Of a stretch of 43,925 nt of DNA, positions 7,188 to 16,326 are shown piece by piece (positions within the stretch are counted from its first letter, which is position 1; each line of letters begins with the position of its first letter). Under the pieces are notes generated by a model, which saw nothing but the letters and a program-made list of their open reading frames with translations, was not told the DNA's origin and made no database searches. Source of the stretch: HGM04593 sp045613945 (GTDB lineage Bacteria > Bacteroidota > Bacteroidia > Bacteroidales > Bacteroidaceae). The DNA is taken from contig JAZLBZ010000004.1 in NCBI GenBank assembly GCA_045613945.1, forward strand, positions 1 to 43,925, written 5' to 3'. Position numbers and translations under genes: made by a program.

Positions 7188-10100
7188 TTACTTAACAAGA
7201 ACCTTTTTACCACCCTGGATGAAGATACCCCTTGTTGGGTTCTTTACCCTGCGGCCATTGAGGTCGTATATTGCTGCATTGCCGACAGCCTCCGGAATCA
7301 CGCTCTCAATAACTGTGATGATGTCAGCAACCTCCTTATTGTTCTCAATCAAGGCAATCTGCACTCTCCAGTAAGATTTTGAATATGAAGAGAGTTCCAC
7401 AAAGGGATCCAAATCACAAAAGGCCTTGCCTTCAGCAGCCAACAGCAAACCACCCTCTTTTGCGAGATATTCCACAGAAACCGGCAAGATATCCTCTTCG
7501 GCCGAAACCGCAATATTATCACCGTCCTTATACACGAATCCCTGCCAGCCCGCATTGTAGAGTTTATATTCACCCGGCTTGCCGGTTGACGCAAAGCCCC
7601 ACAACGCATAGTCGTCAACAACATCAGTAACAGTCACACTTCCGGGAGTTCTTCCATCGATATCAATTCCGACAAATTTCTCACTCTTGTTACTGATTAT
7701 GTAGTACCACACAACTCTCTCACCCTTTGTTGCAATTGGAGCAGTAACGATGTACTTACCCTCCATGTCGACCAACTGTTTACGCAAGGTATTCACATAC
7801 TTCTGTTTCTGAAGGACTGTCGCCTCGGCATTGTCCGAAACCTCATAGTATGTACCCAACAGGTTCAATGCATATGTATTCAGGTTATTGTCGGTTACAA
7901 TGATACCATCGTTAAAGATATTCATTGTCTGCAAACTGTCAAGGTTAAGCACCTCGGTAATCTTCATATTAGCCTCGGCCATCAAATCCTCGAGTGCTGC
8001 AGCATAGAATGCAGCCGAATTATCCTCAACAATATCCACGCGCCATTTTGCACCTGTTTCGTTGAGCGGAAGAATACCGACGCTTCCAGCATCGCTCAAA
8101 CCGAAAGTCTGTCCACTTCCGTCGGCAAGAATGAAGTTCACGCCACCGTCATCGGTATAACCTACATTGAACTTGATTGCATCACTCTGCTTCTTTGTCT
8201 CAAGGAATGCACCTGCAGTTGTCAGGTTTGTAATGTAATAACCTGTTGAAGCACTCTTCAAATAGTACTCGCCAACCTTGCCTGCATATTCAATTGTCCA
8301 ATCGATGTTGCCGTCGGCCTTGTTTGTAGTAGAGGCCGTAGGATACTCACCAACAGCATAGTATCCTTTGTAGTCTCCTGTAAGTCTTCTCATTTTAAAT
8401 ACGGCACCCTCTTTAATAAGAATGCGGGCATCCTCGTTCTCAAGCACCTTGCTGCACTCGTCGTCGAGCATAATGCTCCACTCGGCAAATGAGTACTTGC
8501 TTGTGTCATTGTTCTTATATGCCGCATTTGCCTCTTTGTAGATTGCCTGCAAGTCTGCAATAGCCTCGGGATAGTAATAACCCACAACAGCGGTCGATGC
8601 AGCCTTCTTGTCAATGATAACCTTTGCCGACTTCAATGAGCCGTCAAGAGCCTCCTTCTGCATTGACTCGGGACCCTGTGAAGCGTGAGGTACTTCATAG
8701 TCTGTACCATCGGCCTGTGCAGCAACAACCTTCAGTGTCGCACCGCTTGCCGACACAGGAACATTCATCTCATACTTGTTGGTATATGAAAGCAACTCGC
8801 CTGTCTCGGCATTATAGAGTTTGAAACCAAGCGCACCGCTTGCACCCTCGGCCTCCTTGATAACCACCTTACCCTTTGAAACGGCATAGTAGTAACCCTG
8901 AGCCTTCACAGTCTCATCGATGTAATCCATCCACTGACCAAAGTTACCGACAGTACCGATAGTTTCACCGTCCCAGTCGGCATAGTTGGCACGGTATCCT
9001 GTACCATCGCAGAAGGGGCTCTTCTTTCTTGGCGACTGGCGCACGCGGTCCTCAAGGAACATCAAGTGACCACCCTTCTTCTCATACTTCTGCATACGCG
9101 CCTTGCTTGCCATAGCATCCTTCTCAAGCAAGTACACCCAGTGGTGACCATAGTCACCAACAAACGCATTCTTCATTGGGATAAAGAAACCCCAAGCCTC
9201 AAAGAACTCGCTGAGGTCCATCTGTGCAACCTCGCAGCAAGCCTCGGCAAACTTCAACTGGTCCTGAGCCGCATTCACAGAGTTTCTGTAGAAACCGTTC
9301 TCATCGAGTTCGTCCCAAGAACCTACTCTCCAACCCGGCAGCTGGTCATAACGCAACTTCTCGAACAGACGTGGATAGAATGTAGTATCCTTGCCCGCTG
9401 CGTGGAAGTAGAGGAACAACTGGAAGTACATACGTGTCATGCTGAAGAGTTTTGAGCCATAAGCACCCTCGCCACGTACAACATAAGGAATCTTGTTCTC
9501 AAAGTCAAGAATCTGGTTCTCCATGTTGTTACCACGACTCACGTGTGTACCCTGGTCGAAGATTGCAAAGTTTGTAAGCGCATTGTTGCTTACCTCTGAT
9601 GTACCCACAATCTGGAACGCATACTGGTTTGTGTGACCAATCTCGTGGTTTGGACCCCAAGAACTGCCGGCATCGGCAATGAGCAGGTCATAGTTAACGA
9701 TTGTGCTCAAAGTGTTGTTGTTGTAGTGTGTACGGTAAGAACTTGCATCCATAAAGCCGTTGTCGTCACTCATGGCAAGCTGCTTGTTGTTTGTCCACGC
9801 ATAGTACTTGTCGAGAGCCATGTAGTGGTTCTGACGGCTGTTCCAGAAGTCCCAAAGGCGCATCACGCCCTCGATGTTGTTGGGACACTCCTTGAGGAAC
9901 TCGTATGTGCGGAAGTTGAGCACGGTGAGGTCACCGGCAGCCTGCACTGCCATTGGGTTCTTGAACATATTGTCGCGCATATATACCCAATCCTCGTTGG
10001 TATGGCCGCGCTCCTTGCTCCAGAAACCATTCACATAACCATTCTCAATGTGAACCTTCACTGTCGGATAGTCGGCAAGTTTCTTGCCATCGATGGCTGT

Positions 10101-11108
10101 CTCGCAGATGTAGCGGATGTAGAGTGAACCATCCTTGTTTGCACATGGAACAATGTTCAAGCCCTCCTTCAACGGAGTGTCATTACCAAAATACTTGGTG
10201 CTTGCCATCTCGGCGAGATCAATTGTAGTACCCTCGGGGATATCCTCAACAAACACATAGATAAAACTCTTTGAGTCGCTTGTGCTGATACCTGTAGGGT
10301 TGTTTATACGGTTGTAAGGGCGTGTAAACAATCTGTCGGCCCAAACCTCGGGGTTGCTGTATGGCTTGTAGTCATATACGCGGAACTCTTTCTCGCGTGT
10401 AACAGCATCCCAGGCATTGTTCTTTATCTTGAGAACCGCCTGCTGCAAGTCGGCAGGAACGCCATCCAAAGCAGCCACAACCTCGGCATCACTCTTTGCA
10501 GCCCACTCGGCCTTCATTGTAGTACAAGCCTTGTCCTCGAAAAGAGCACCAACTGTCGCAGCAATGGCATCGGCATTGTTCAGCACCATTGCATAGTCCT
10601 GATATGCAGCAGCGGCAGCAGCCATCTCCTCGGCGCTGATGTTCACAGGTTCAAAAGTCCACTCTGTACCGGAAATCTCGTTGGTACCATAACTCCAGGG
10701 CACAATGTTTGAACTGCCATCGCAGTGCATACCCCAGTTTTTTGTAGGGGTAAGGTCAATGTTGTAGCACCCCTTCAGTAAAGAGTTCTCAGTAACAGAG
10801 AACGCAGTCATTGCGCTACCGGTTCTCCACTGTACATTACGGCCTGTCTCATACTGCACATAACGCTGTGTGTAGACGTTACGGATTGTAAACTTGCCAT
10901 CGTCGGTAGCGTCGAACTGCCACATCTCGTGGTAGTCGGTCGCAGTACCTTTCGACGCGCATGAAAGTGTGTGCAGGATGGGGCTCTCCGACATTACTGT
11001 GCCATACTTGGCACTTACAATGCGATACACCTTTCCATCCTCAACCTGTGCAAAAGCAAAGGTTGCAAGCATTACGAATAATGCAGTCAGTAAAGTTTTC
11101 AGTTTCAT
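7188..11108 (-). CDS. Secreted M60-family metallopeptidase, paralogue 2 (with extra N-terminal trefoil-like domain)
   Basis: The 1306-residue precursor has a signal peptide (1-20) and then, unlike its neighbour, a ricin-like/beta-trefoil-type region (about 22-155). It continues with the M60 N-terminal region and the active site HEIGH at 488-492 with Glu505, the same 12-residue gap as in paralogue 1. The stretch from GQWMDYIDETVKAQGYYYA onward is nearly collinear with paralogue 1. A longer helical and trefoil-like C-terminal half ends in IYDLNGRRV...GGKKVLVK. It is predicted to bind and cut glycosylated host proteins at the cell surface. Separate promoter and terminator signals suggest that each paralogue is transcribed on its own. 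Substrate differences between the two are unknown. Confidence 0.88.
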   Translation of the reverse strand: MKLKTLLTALFVMLATFAFAQVEDGKVYRIVSAKYGTVMSESPILHTLSCASKGTATDYHEMWQFDATDDGKFTIRNVYTQRYVQYETGRNVQWRTGSAMTAFSVTENSLLKGCYNIDLTPTKNWGMHCDGSSNIVPWSYGTNEISGTEWTFEPVNISAEEMAAAAAAYQDYAMVLNNADAIAATVGALFEDKACTTMKAEWAAKSDAEVVAALDGVPADLQQAVLKIKNNAWDAVTREKEFRVYDYKPYSNPEVWADRLFTRPYNRINNPTGISTSDSKSFIYVFVEDIPEGTTIDLAEMASTKYFGNDTPLKEGLNIVPCANKDGSLYIRYICETAIDGKKLADYPTVKVHIENGYVNGFWSKERGHTNEDWVYMRDNMFKNPMAVQAAGDLTVLNFRTYEFLKECPNNIEGVMRLWDFWNSRQNHYMALDKYYAWTNNKQLAMSDDNGFMDASSYRTHYNNNTLSTIVNYDLLIADAGSSWGPNHEIGHTNQYAFQIVGTSEVSNNALTNFAIFDQGTHVSRGNNMENQILDFENKIPYVVRGEGAYGSKLFSMTRMYFQLFLYFHAAGKDTTFYPRLFEKLRYDQLPGWRVGSWDELDENGFYRNSVNAAQDQLKFAEACCEVAQMDLSEFFEAWGFFIPMKNAFVGDYGHHWVYLLEKDAMASKARMQKYEKKGGHLMFLEDRVRQSPRKKSPFCDGTGYRANYADWDGETIGTVGNFGQWMDYIDETVKAQGYYYAVSKGKVVIKEAEGASGALGFKLYNAETGELLSYTNKYEMNVPVSASGATLKVVAAQADGTDYEVPHASQGPESMQKEALDGSLKSAKVIIDKKAASTAVVGYYYPEAIADLQAIYKEANAAYKNNDTSKYSFAEWSIMLDDECSKVLENEDARILIKEGAVFKMRRLTGDYKGYYAVGEYPTASTTNKADGNIDWTIEYAGKVGEYYLKSASTGYYITNLTTAGAFLETKKQSDAIKFNVGYTDDGGVNFILADGSGQTFGLSDAGSVGILPLNETGAKWRVDIVEDNSAAFYAAALEDLMAEANMKITEVLNLDSLQTMNIFNDGIIVTDNNLNTYALNLLGTYYEVSDNAEATVLQKQKYVNTLRKQLVDMEGKYIVTAPIATKGERVVWYYIISNKSEKFVGIDIDGRTPGSVTVTDVVDDYALWGFASTGKPGEYKLYNAGWQGFVYKDGDNIAVSAEEDILPVSVEYLAKEGGLLLAAEGKAFCDLDPFVELSSYSKSYWRVQIALIENNKEVADIITVIESVIPEAVGNAAIYDLNGRRVKNPTRGIFIQGGKKVLVK

Positions 11109-11172
11109 ATTAAAAAAATTAAGTTATATACTCTCCGTTCTCTTATCAATACATTATTTATGTATATCCACG

Positions 11173-11180
11173 CAAATATA
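11173..11180 (-). promoter_or_regulatory. -7 element of M60 paralogue 2
   Basis: TATATTTG on the minus strand matches TAnnTTTG, about 65 bp before the ATG. No clear TTG is found at the usual distance, so this call rests on the -7 element alone. Confidence 0.5.
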
Positions 11181-11261
11181 ACACTTTTTTCAATAAGATT
11201 TTCACCCCCCCCTATTTTTTTTCATTTTATACTAAAACTTTTTATTTTTCACGCAATTTTC

Positions 11262-11292
11262 TTGCGATTTCAAATAATTATTCCAACCTTTG
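11262..11292 (+). promoter_or_regulatory. Probable promoter of the 1278-residue secreted protein
   Basis: TTG (11262-11264), a 20-bp spacer and AACCTTTG (11285-11292), one base off TAnnTTTG. The predicted start near 11299 gives a leader of about 138 nt, long for this window. Confidence 0.5.
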
Positions 11293-11437
11293 CGTGATAA
11301 AATACCGTTCCTGTGCAAGGGCATAAAGTCGTTGTTACGCAATGCGTTGATTACAAACAACATACCGACACATTTGCAAACCGGGACGGTTTTGATTTTG
11401 AGAGATTTTATTTTTTTATTTTTTAATTTTTTACGTT

Positions 11438-14400
11438 ATGAGAAAAAATTTATTTCTAACTCTTGCTTTGGCATTCGCATCATTTGCAGGTGTCAATGCT
11501 CAGGGATGGTCTCTTTCTATTGGAGCCGGTGATGGTCTTCCCGGTGAGAATGTACAGAAAGGCGAAACTACCGTCCAGGTTTACAAATCAGACGTCATCA
11601 CTCCAAGTGAGCCGCTGACAACCTTGCGTTTCACTGTTGCACTCAACTACAACGGTGAGAAACCCAACGGCAACAACTTTGTAACCGCTCTCAGCGAGTT
11701 GGTTGTATATGCTGCCGATGGCGAGACAGTTATCCCTTACACAGCAACTTCAAACGCTGACCACAACACTTTGAGCGGTGGTACAGATGGTGCAGGTCTT
11801 GCAGCATTGAACGATGGCAAGTGGAACAACTACTGGCACTCATGCTGGAGCGCAACAGGTGCTCAGAGCGACTATCACCACCTTGAACTCACATTTGAGT
11901 CACCTGTAAGCGAGTTCATTCTCGAGTGGGGTGCACGTCCGGGCAACACAAAGAACGCGCCTATGCTCGTTGGTCTCACAAAGGGTGGCGAGAACTATGT
12001 TCCCTATGCTGACTGGGCATTCTCTGTAGCCGAGAATGAAATTACATCAATGGACGCACTCTTGGGTGCAAAGTACTTTGTAATGAAGAGCAACGTTCCC
12101 GTTGAGTACCACACATACATCAACAACCACGAGAGCCAAGATGGCGCATTCGGTACACAGACGACAAAGGAGCCTAACGTAGGTCCCGGTCCTCTCTTTG
12201 TGGCACCGGGCGTCCAGGCTGAGAATGCTGCTCCCGAGTATGCTATCCAGTTGATTCCTACCACTGGTGGTTACTATCTCTACTACGTAGCAGAGGGCAA
12301 GTTCCTTAGCGCAAACCCAAGCGACAACGCATACAACGGCGCTAACGGTGGCCAGGGCAAGACCGGCAAGTTGAGCGACGCAGCCATCGTTACTATCACA
12401 GAGACCGGCAACGGCAGGTTCGAGATGAGTTACAAGATGACATACGAAGGTGAGGAGGTTGAAATCCACGTTGGTGCAACACCTTCAACCGGTGGCTTCA
12501 AGAACGTTGACAAGGAGCGCTACGATTTCTACAAGGAGGGTTACCCCTACTGTTTGAACTATGCATACATCCTTGCATTCGACTGGTCACTCTACGAGGT
12601 AACAATGAACTACCCCGAGAAGTACATTTCAATTCCGGTACGCAACGCAATCAAGGAGGCTAAGAGCAACTACACCTATATGGACAGCGTTGCTGTTGAG
12701 GGCTATGAAAAAGCATACAACACTTTCATGAGCGAATTGGCAAATGCAGAGAAAGCACTTGCAGAGAACAGTTATACCACTGTTGAGGAGGTCTTTAATG
12801 CTATTGATAAATTGAACAACGCTACAGGCTTCTACGTTTACTCTAAGGTTGAATGGTACTATAAAAAATTCTGGCCTGCTTTCAAGAGCCAATATGAAAA
12901 ACAGTTGACACCTTCAAGCAACCCAATAGACGGTTTCTACGTTGAGGAGGTTTGGAAAGTGAGCATCATGCAGAACTTCTATCAAGAATGTAATACTCTT
13001 TATAATGGTAAGGAATTTTACAAAGACCCATATGCAAACCTCAGCAGAATCAAAGAGTTCCTCAACTCGGCAGAGGGTCACATCAATACATTCCTTGACT
13101 CTAAGATTGAGTTCGTTACATTGCCTAAGGTTTACACAGCCGAGAACCCACACCAGACTCCACTTGGTACATTGGTTAACAACAACCGCTACGATTGGGA
13201 GCAGTTGGTTGTTCTCAACGAGCAAGTTAGCGGTATCCGTTTGACATTCCTCGAGACCAACGTTGGTGGTGCAGCAAGCGACGGTAAATACAATAACTAC
13301 CCAATGGTTGCACTTTCAGGCCTTGAGATTCTTGACGGTGATGGCCAAAAGCTTGCACTCACAACAGACCTTGTAACTTCAAACTCTGAGGAGACACATG
13401 AGCGTGAGGGTGGCAACGGTACAATCGACAAGTTGTTTGACGACGACACAGCGACATACTACCACTCGGCATGGGGCGGTGGCGCACGTTACGACCAACC
13501 CTACACATATATCCACTTCGACATCAAGTTCCCAGAGGGCGTATCACTCAACACATTCACAATCAAGACCATCGGTCGTGAGAACAAGTCTTTGGCTCCC
13601 GGTACTGTATGTGTAACAAAATATGGCGAGGAGTACGATCCACTCATCTTCCGTGAGAACCCATACAACGTAGCAGGTGGTGCACAGGTAACAGACCTCG
13701 CAGAAATTGAGGAGGGTCTCTACATCATCAGCGGTAACCTCCGCGTTAAGACACAGGATGCCGACCCACGTTTCTACTCAGGCGTTGCTCCTTACCACAA
13801 TAACATCAAGGCTGCGCTTAACGATCCTTGCGTATACTACTTCAAGAAGACTGCTAACGGCTGGAACATCATCAGCCTTGCAAAGGCACAGTACTGGGCA
13901 TTGAACAAGAAGGTTAATGAGAACAAGAACGAGGAGACCGGCGAGACAACAACAAGCACAAGCTGGAGCACAGGTTTGACTGTATATCCATCAAATGCTG
14001 CCGAAATCAAGATTGCCAAGTCTAACAACATTGAGAACACATTCGTATTCTACAGCGAGATTGGCGACAACATGATTGACGCTTCTTGGAACTGGACAAA
14101 CGAGAACGACACAACTGACATCATTGCAGTTGAGAAGGGCACAGTCAACGCCAACAAGTTCGTCTTCATGGACTGGGATGGCAACCTTGCAGGCCGTCCA
14201 TGCGTTAGCGAGATTCCTGGCGACTTCACATACGGTCTTGACATCCTTAGCGGACACAAGAAGTTCGAGGACTTCAAGTATGGTGACGGTTACAGCGCAG
14301 GTGACTACCTCCACTTCAACAAGGCAAATGGTGAGGGTGAGTGGAACATCTACAAGGTGACTATGGACGATCCTTACTACTTGTGGGCAAGCAACATCCC

Positions 14401-15274
14401 TGCTACTCTTGAGGCATTGGGTCTTGTTGTAGGTAACGACCCAGGTTGCATCAGCGGCGACATCGCTGCTCTTGAGGCTGCAATTGACAAGGTTGAGGCT
14501 GTTATTGCAGAGGAGAACAAGGAGGGTGCTCAGGCTGCCGTTGAGGCATTCGTTGCAAACGTTGAGTTGGCACAGAACGCTGAGCGCGTTGAAGTAATGG
14601 ATGGCTACTGGTACGCTATTGAGAGTGCTTACACAGAGTACTACAAGCAGCAGAGCAAGACCAAGGCTATCTACGCTACTGAAAACGGTCTTGCTTGGAA
14701 GAACGCTCCTGCAGCATACGACAGAAGCGCAGCTGAGTTCGTATTCCAATTCCAGAAGTTGGATCCTGAAACTGCAATGAACAGTGACTACGCTGTTGAT
14801 GAGGAGGATGCTGAGTGCGCATTCTTGATTTACAGCGACTACGCAAACGGAATTACAGAAGGCTATGGTTATGCCGGTACTGGCGGTGGTACAACACAGG
14901 TTACAATGACTGACGACTTCGGCGCACCTGCATATATTATCAAACCTTTGCAGGCTAACATCTACACAATCCATGCAGCAGGTGCTAATCCTCTCCACAC
15001 AGCAGGTCACGGTAGCGGTGCCGGCGGCGAGGGTACAATCGTAAACTGGGAAGGTGGCGCAGGTACTGCATCATCTTGGATAATCCGTTTCGTTGACGAT
15101 GCCGATGAGACAAACTCTATTTCAGACCTCGTTGTTGAGAAGGGTGAGGTTGTTTCTGTAGGTTACTTCACACCTGCAGGTGCTGCAATCCCTGCTCCTG
15201 TAAGCGGTGTAAACATTGTTGTAACAGTTTACAGCAACGGTGTAATCGAGACTAAGAAGGTACTTGTTAAGTAA
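11438..15274 (+). CDS. Large secreted protein with two discoidin-like (F5/8 C-type) regions
   Basis: The 1278-residue precursor starts with a classic signal peptide (MRKNLFLTLALAFASFAG, cleavage after about residue 21). Two regions look like carbohydrate-binding discoidin domains: about 100-200 (WNNYWHSCW) and about 640-760 (DDDTATYYHSAW). They share the D..T.YHS.W pattern. FIVAR-like helical stretches lie at about 400-470 and 1010-1050. No enzymatic motif was found. The end (GVNIVVTVYSNGVIETKKVLVK-like, given here as a family pattern) resembles the C-terminal modules of the M60 neighbours. Codons are skewed toward GGT, GCT and AAC, unlike the flanking genes, and suggest high expression. It may be an adhesin or glycan-binding surface protein working with the M60 peptidases; that role is inference. 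Confidence 0.8.
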   Translation: MRKNLFLTLALAFASFAGVNAQGWSLSIGAGDGLPGENVQKGETTVQVYKSDVITPSEPLTTLRFTVALNYNGEKPNGNNFVTALSELVVYAADGETVIPYTATSNADHNTLSGGTDGAGLAALNDGKWNNYWHSCWSATGAQSDYHHLELTFESPVSEFILEWGARPGNTKNAPMLVGLTKGGENYVPYADWAFSVAENEITSMDALLGAKYFVMKSNVPVEYHTYINNHESQDGAFGTQTTKEPNVGPGPLFVAPGVQAENAAPEYAIQLIPTTGGYYLYYVAEGKFLSANPSDNAYNGANGGQGKTGKLSDAAIVTITETGNGRFEMSYKMTYEGEEVEIHVGATPSTGGFKNVDKERYDFYKEGYPYCLNYAYILAFDWSLYEVTMNYPEKYISIPVRNAIKEAKSNYTYMDSVAVEGYEKAYNTFMSELANAEKALAENSYTTVEEVFNAIDKLNNATGFYVYSKVEWYYKKFWPAFKSQYEKQLTPSSNPIDGFYVEEVWKVSIMQNFYQECNTLYNGKEFYKDPYANLSRIKEFLNSAEGHINTFLDSKIEFVTLPKVYTAENPHQTPLGTLVNNNRYDWEQLVVLNEQVSGIRLTFLETNVGGAASDGKYNNYPMVALSGLEILDGDGQKLALTTDLVTSNSEETHEREGGNGTIDKLFDDDTATYYHSAWGGGARYDQPYTYIHFDIKFPEGVSLNTFTIKTIGRENKSLAPGTVCVTKYGEEYDPLIFRENPYNVAGGAQVTDLAEIEEGLYIISGNLRVKTQDADPRFYSGVAPYHNNIKAALNDPCVYYFKKTANGWNIISLAKAQYWALNKKVNENKNEETGETTTSTSWSTGLTVYPSNAAEIKIAKSNNIENTFVFYSEIGDNMIDASWNWTNENDTTDIIAVEKGTVNANKFVFMDWDGNLAGRPCVSEIPGDFTYGLDILSGHKKFEDFKYGDGYSAGDYLHFNKANGEGEWNIYKVTMDDPYYLWASNIPATLEALGLVVGNDPGCISGDIAALEAAIDKVEAVIAEENKEGAQAAVEAFVANVELAQNAERVEVMDGYWYAIESAYTEYYKQQSKTKAIYATENGLAWKNAPAAYDRSAAEFVFQFQKLDPETAMNSDYAVDEEDAECAFLIYSDYANGITEGYGYAGTGGGTTQVTMTDDFGAPAYIIKPLQANIYTIHAAGANPLHTAGHGSGAGGEGTIVNWEGGAGTASSWIIRFVDDADETNSISDLVVEKGEVVSVGYFTPAGAAIPAPVSGVNIVVTVYSNGVIETKKVLVK

Positions 15275-15300
15275 TTGACAAAGTATTCATAATAACAGAG

Positions 15301-15330
15301 AATGGCGGCCGTGAGGTCGCCATTCCTTTT
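15301..15330 (+). terminator. Terminator of the 1278-residue protein gene
   Basis: AATGGCGGCC...GGTCGCCATT with one mismatch, followed by CCTTTTTT, 27 bp after the stop codon. Confidence 0.8.
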
Positions 15331-15419
15331 TTATATGCTATTGAAGGCTCTGTAGAAATTTAGTGTGGATATTGATTATAGTATTATTTTACGGCGCAAG
15401 TAACATATCAAACGGCTCA

Positions 15420-15569
15420 ATGACCACAAACTCCATTGCACAGAAGATTGCGGCAGTCCGGGCGAGACTGAGATTATCATTGTACGCAGTAAAGTGTGCG
15501 CGGCGCAATGTTGCCAGCTATGAGCGCAGCCCGCATACATTGCAGGCTGCAGAAAGAATAAAGGATTAA
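15420..15569 (+). CDS. Possible small basic protein (doubtful)
   Basis: An open frame from ATG at 15420 would give 49 residues, rich in Ala and Arg and probably helical (longer from 15363). No Bacteroidota promoter or convincing ribosome-binding context is seen, and it sits between two terminators. I do not recognise the translation. It is listed only because nothing else occupies the gap. Confidence 0.15.
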   Translation: MTTNSIAQKIAAVRARLRLSLYAVKCARRNVASYERSPHTLQAAERIKD

Positions 15570-15580
15570 GGGCAAAAACA

Positions 15581-15616
15581 AGCATCCTCGGGGCACCAGG
15601 CCGCCCCGAGGATGCT
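15581..15616 (-). terminator. Terminator of malQ-FNT
   Basis: AGCATCCTCGGGGC and its exact inverse form a 14-bp stem with an 8-nt loop. On the minus strand the hairpin is followed by TTGTTTTTG, 23 bp after the FNT stop. Confidence 0.88.
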
Positions 15617-15638
15617 ATATTAATCTCAACTCAAATAC

Positions 15639-16259
15639 TTACTGCTTTGGCGCTATAAAGCGATAGAGGTTACAGCCAATGAAGTTGCCTGCAACAAGAC
15701 AAGGATAGAGCACCACAATCTCCCAAATGTGCTCACCTGTATATGAGAGCGGAGTTGCCATGTAGTAGAAGGCATCGGCCAGACAGTGTGGGAATCCGCA
15801 GTTGATGAAGAGCGGCACACCAAAGAGCAACACCAGCGGCTTGCCCTCGCGTGCAAATGTAACAACTGTTGTCATGATGAATCCGCAACCGATAGCCAAC
15901 AGGCCTGCTCTGACCGGTCCAATTGCAAGGCGGCCTTCGAGTATGCTCTGCGCCGATGCTCCAAGTTCAAGTGGCGACAGGCGCGCAAAGAGCGCAACAA
16001 GCATACAGCCCATCACATTGCCAAAGAGGATGAATAACAGTTCGCCAATAGCCTTGAGCCAACGGCTGCTGCCGTCCTCGCTACGCAGGGGCACAAAGCC
16101 CGCTGTGCCTGTATAGAGTTTCAACTTGTAGTTGACAACGGTCAAAAGACCGAACGAGAAGAGCACTGCACCTACTATATCCTTGTAGGCCAAATATCCC
16201 CAGCCGGCAATGCCGACTGCTATTCCTGCCAAAAGGGCAGAACGAAAAGTGTTGTTCAT
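15639..16259 (-). CDS. Formate/nitrite transporter (FNT) family channel, short form
   Basis: FNT proteins are pentameric channels for formate, nitrite, lactate or hydrosulfide. About six membrane helices are visible, with the family's LYTGTAGF segment (49-55) and GFPHCLAD (155-162). The latter contains His158, at the position of the central pore histidine of FocA-type channels. At 206 residues it is much shorter than the usual 250-280, mostly from shorter termini and loops. It begins 67 bp after malQ and no separate promoter is evident, so cotranscription is likely. Formate export in a fermenting anaerobe is the simplest guess; hydrosulfide or nitrite cannot be excluded. Confidence 0.8.
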   Translation of the reverse strand: MNNTFRSALLAGIAVGIAGWGYLAYKDIVGAVLFSFGLLTVVNYKLKLYTGTAGFVPLRSEDGSSRWLKAIGELLFILFGNVMGCMLVALFARLSPLELGASAQSILEGRLAIGPVRAGLLAIGCGFIMTTVVTFAREGKPLVLLFGVPLFINCGFPHCLADAFYYMATPLSYTGEHIWEIVVLYPCLVAGNFIGCNLYRFIAPKQ

Positions 16260-16310
16260 GTATTTTTTGTTTTATTTATTATCTATCAGGTATTTGGCAG
16301 ACAAACCGGC

Positions 16311-16322
16311 CTGCCCCTACAA
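16311..16322 (-). repeat. TTGTAGGGGCAG post-stop repeat, copy 2
   Basis: Identical 12-mer to 4261-4272, here 4 bp beyond the malQ stop. It pairs with GGCAG at 16297-16301 to form a small hairpin. Confidence 0.6.
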
Positions 16323-16326
16323 GAGA

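Larger units (their letters stand above)
11109..11437. other. Divergent intergenic region with long leader
   Basis: No gene is seen. It holds the minus promoter of the M60 gene, a C-tract followed by T-rich DNA (about 11204-11222), and the plus promoter and leader of about 138 nt of the 1278-residue secreted protein. The last 40 bases before the ATG at 11438 are almost entirely A/T, which in Bacteroidota favours strong translation without a Shine-Dalgarno sequence. Confidence 0.7.
15275..15638. other. Intergenic region between the large secreted protein and the FNT gene
   Basis: It contains two terminators and one doubtful small open frame. No RNA gene or clear promoter was recognised in it. 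Confidence 0.6.
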
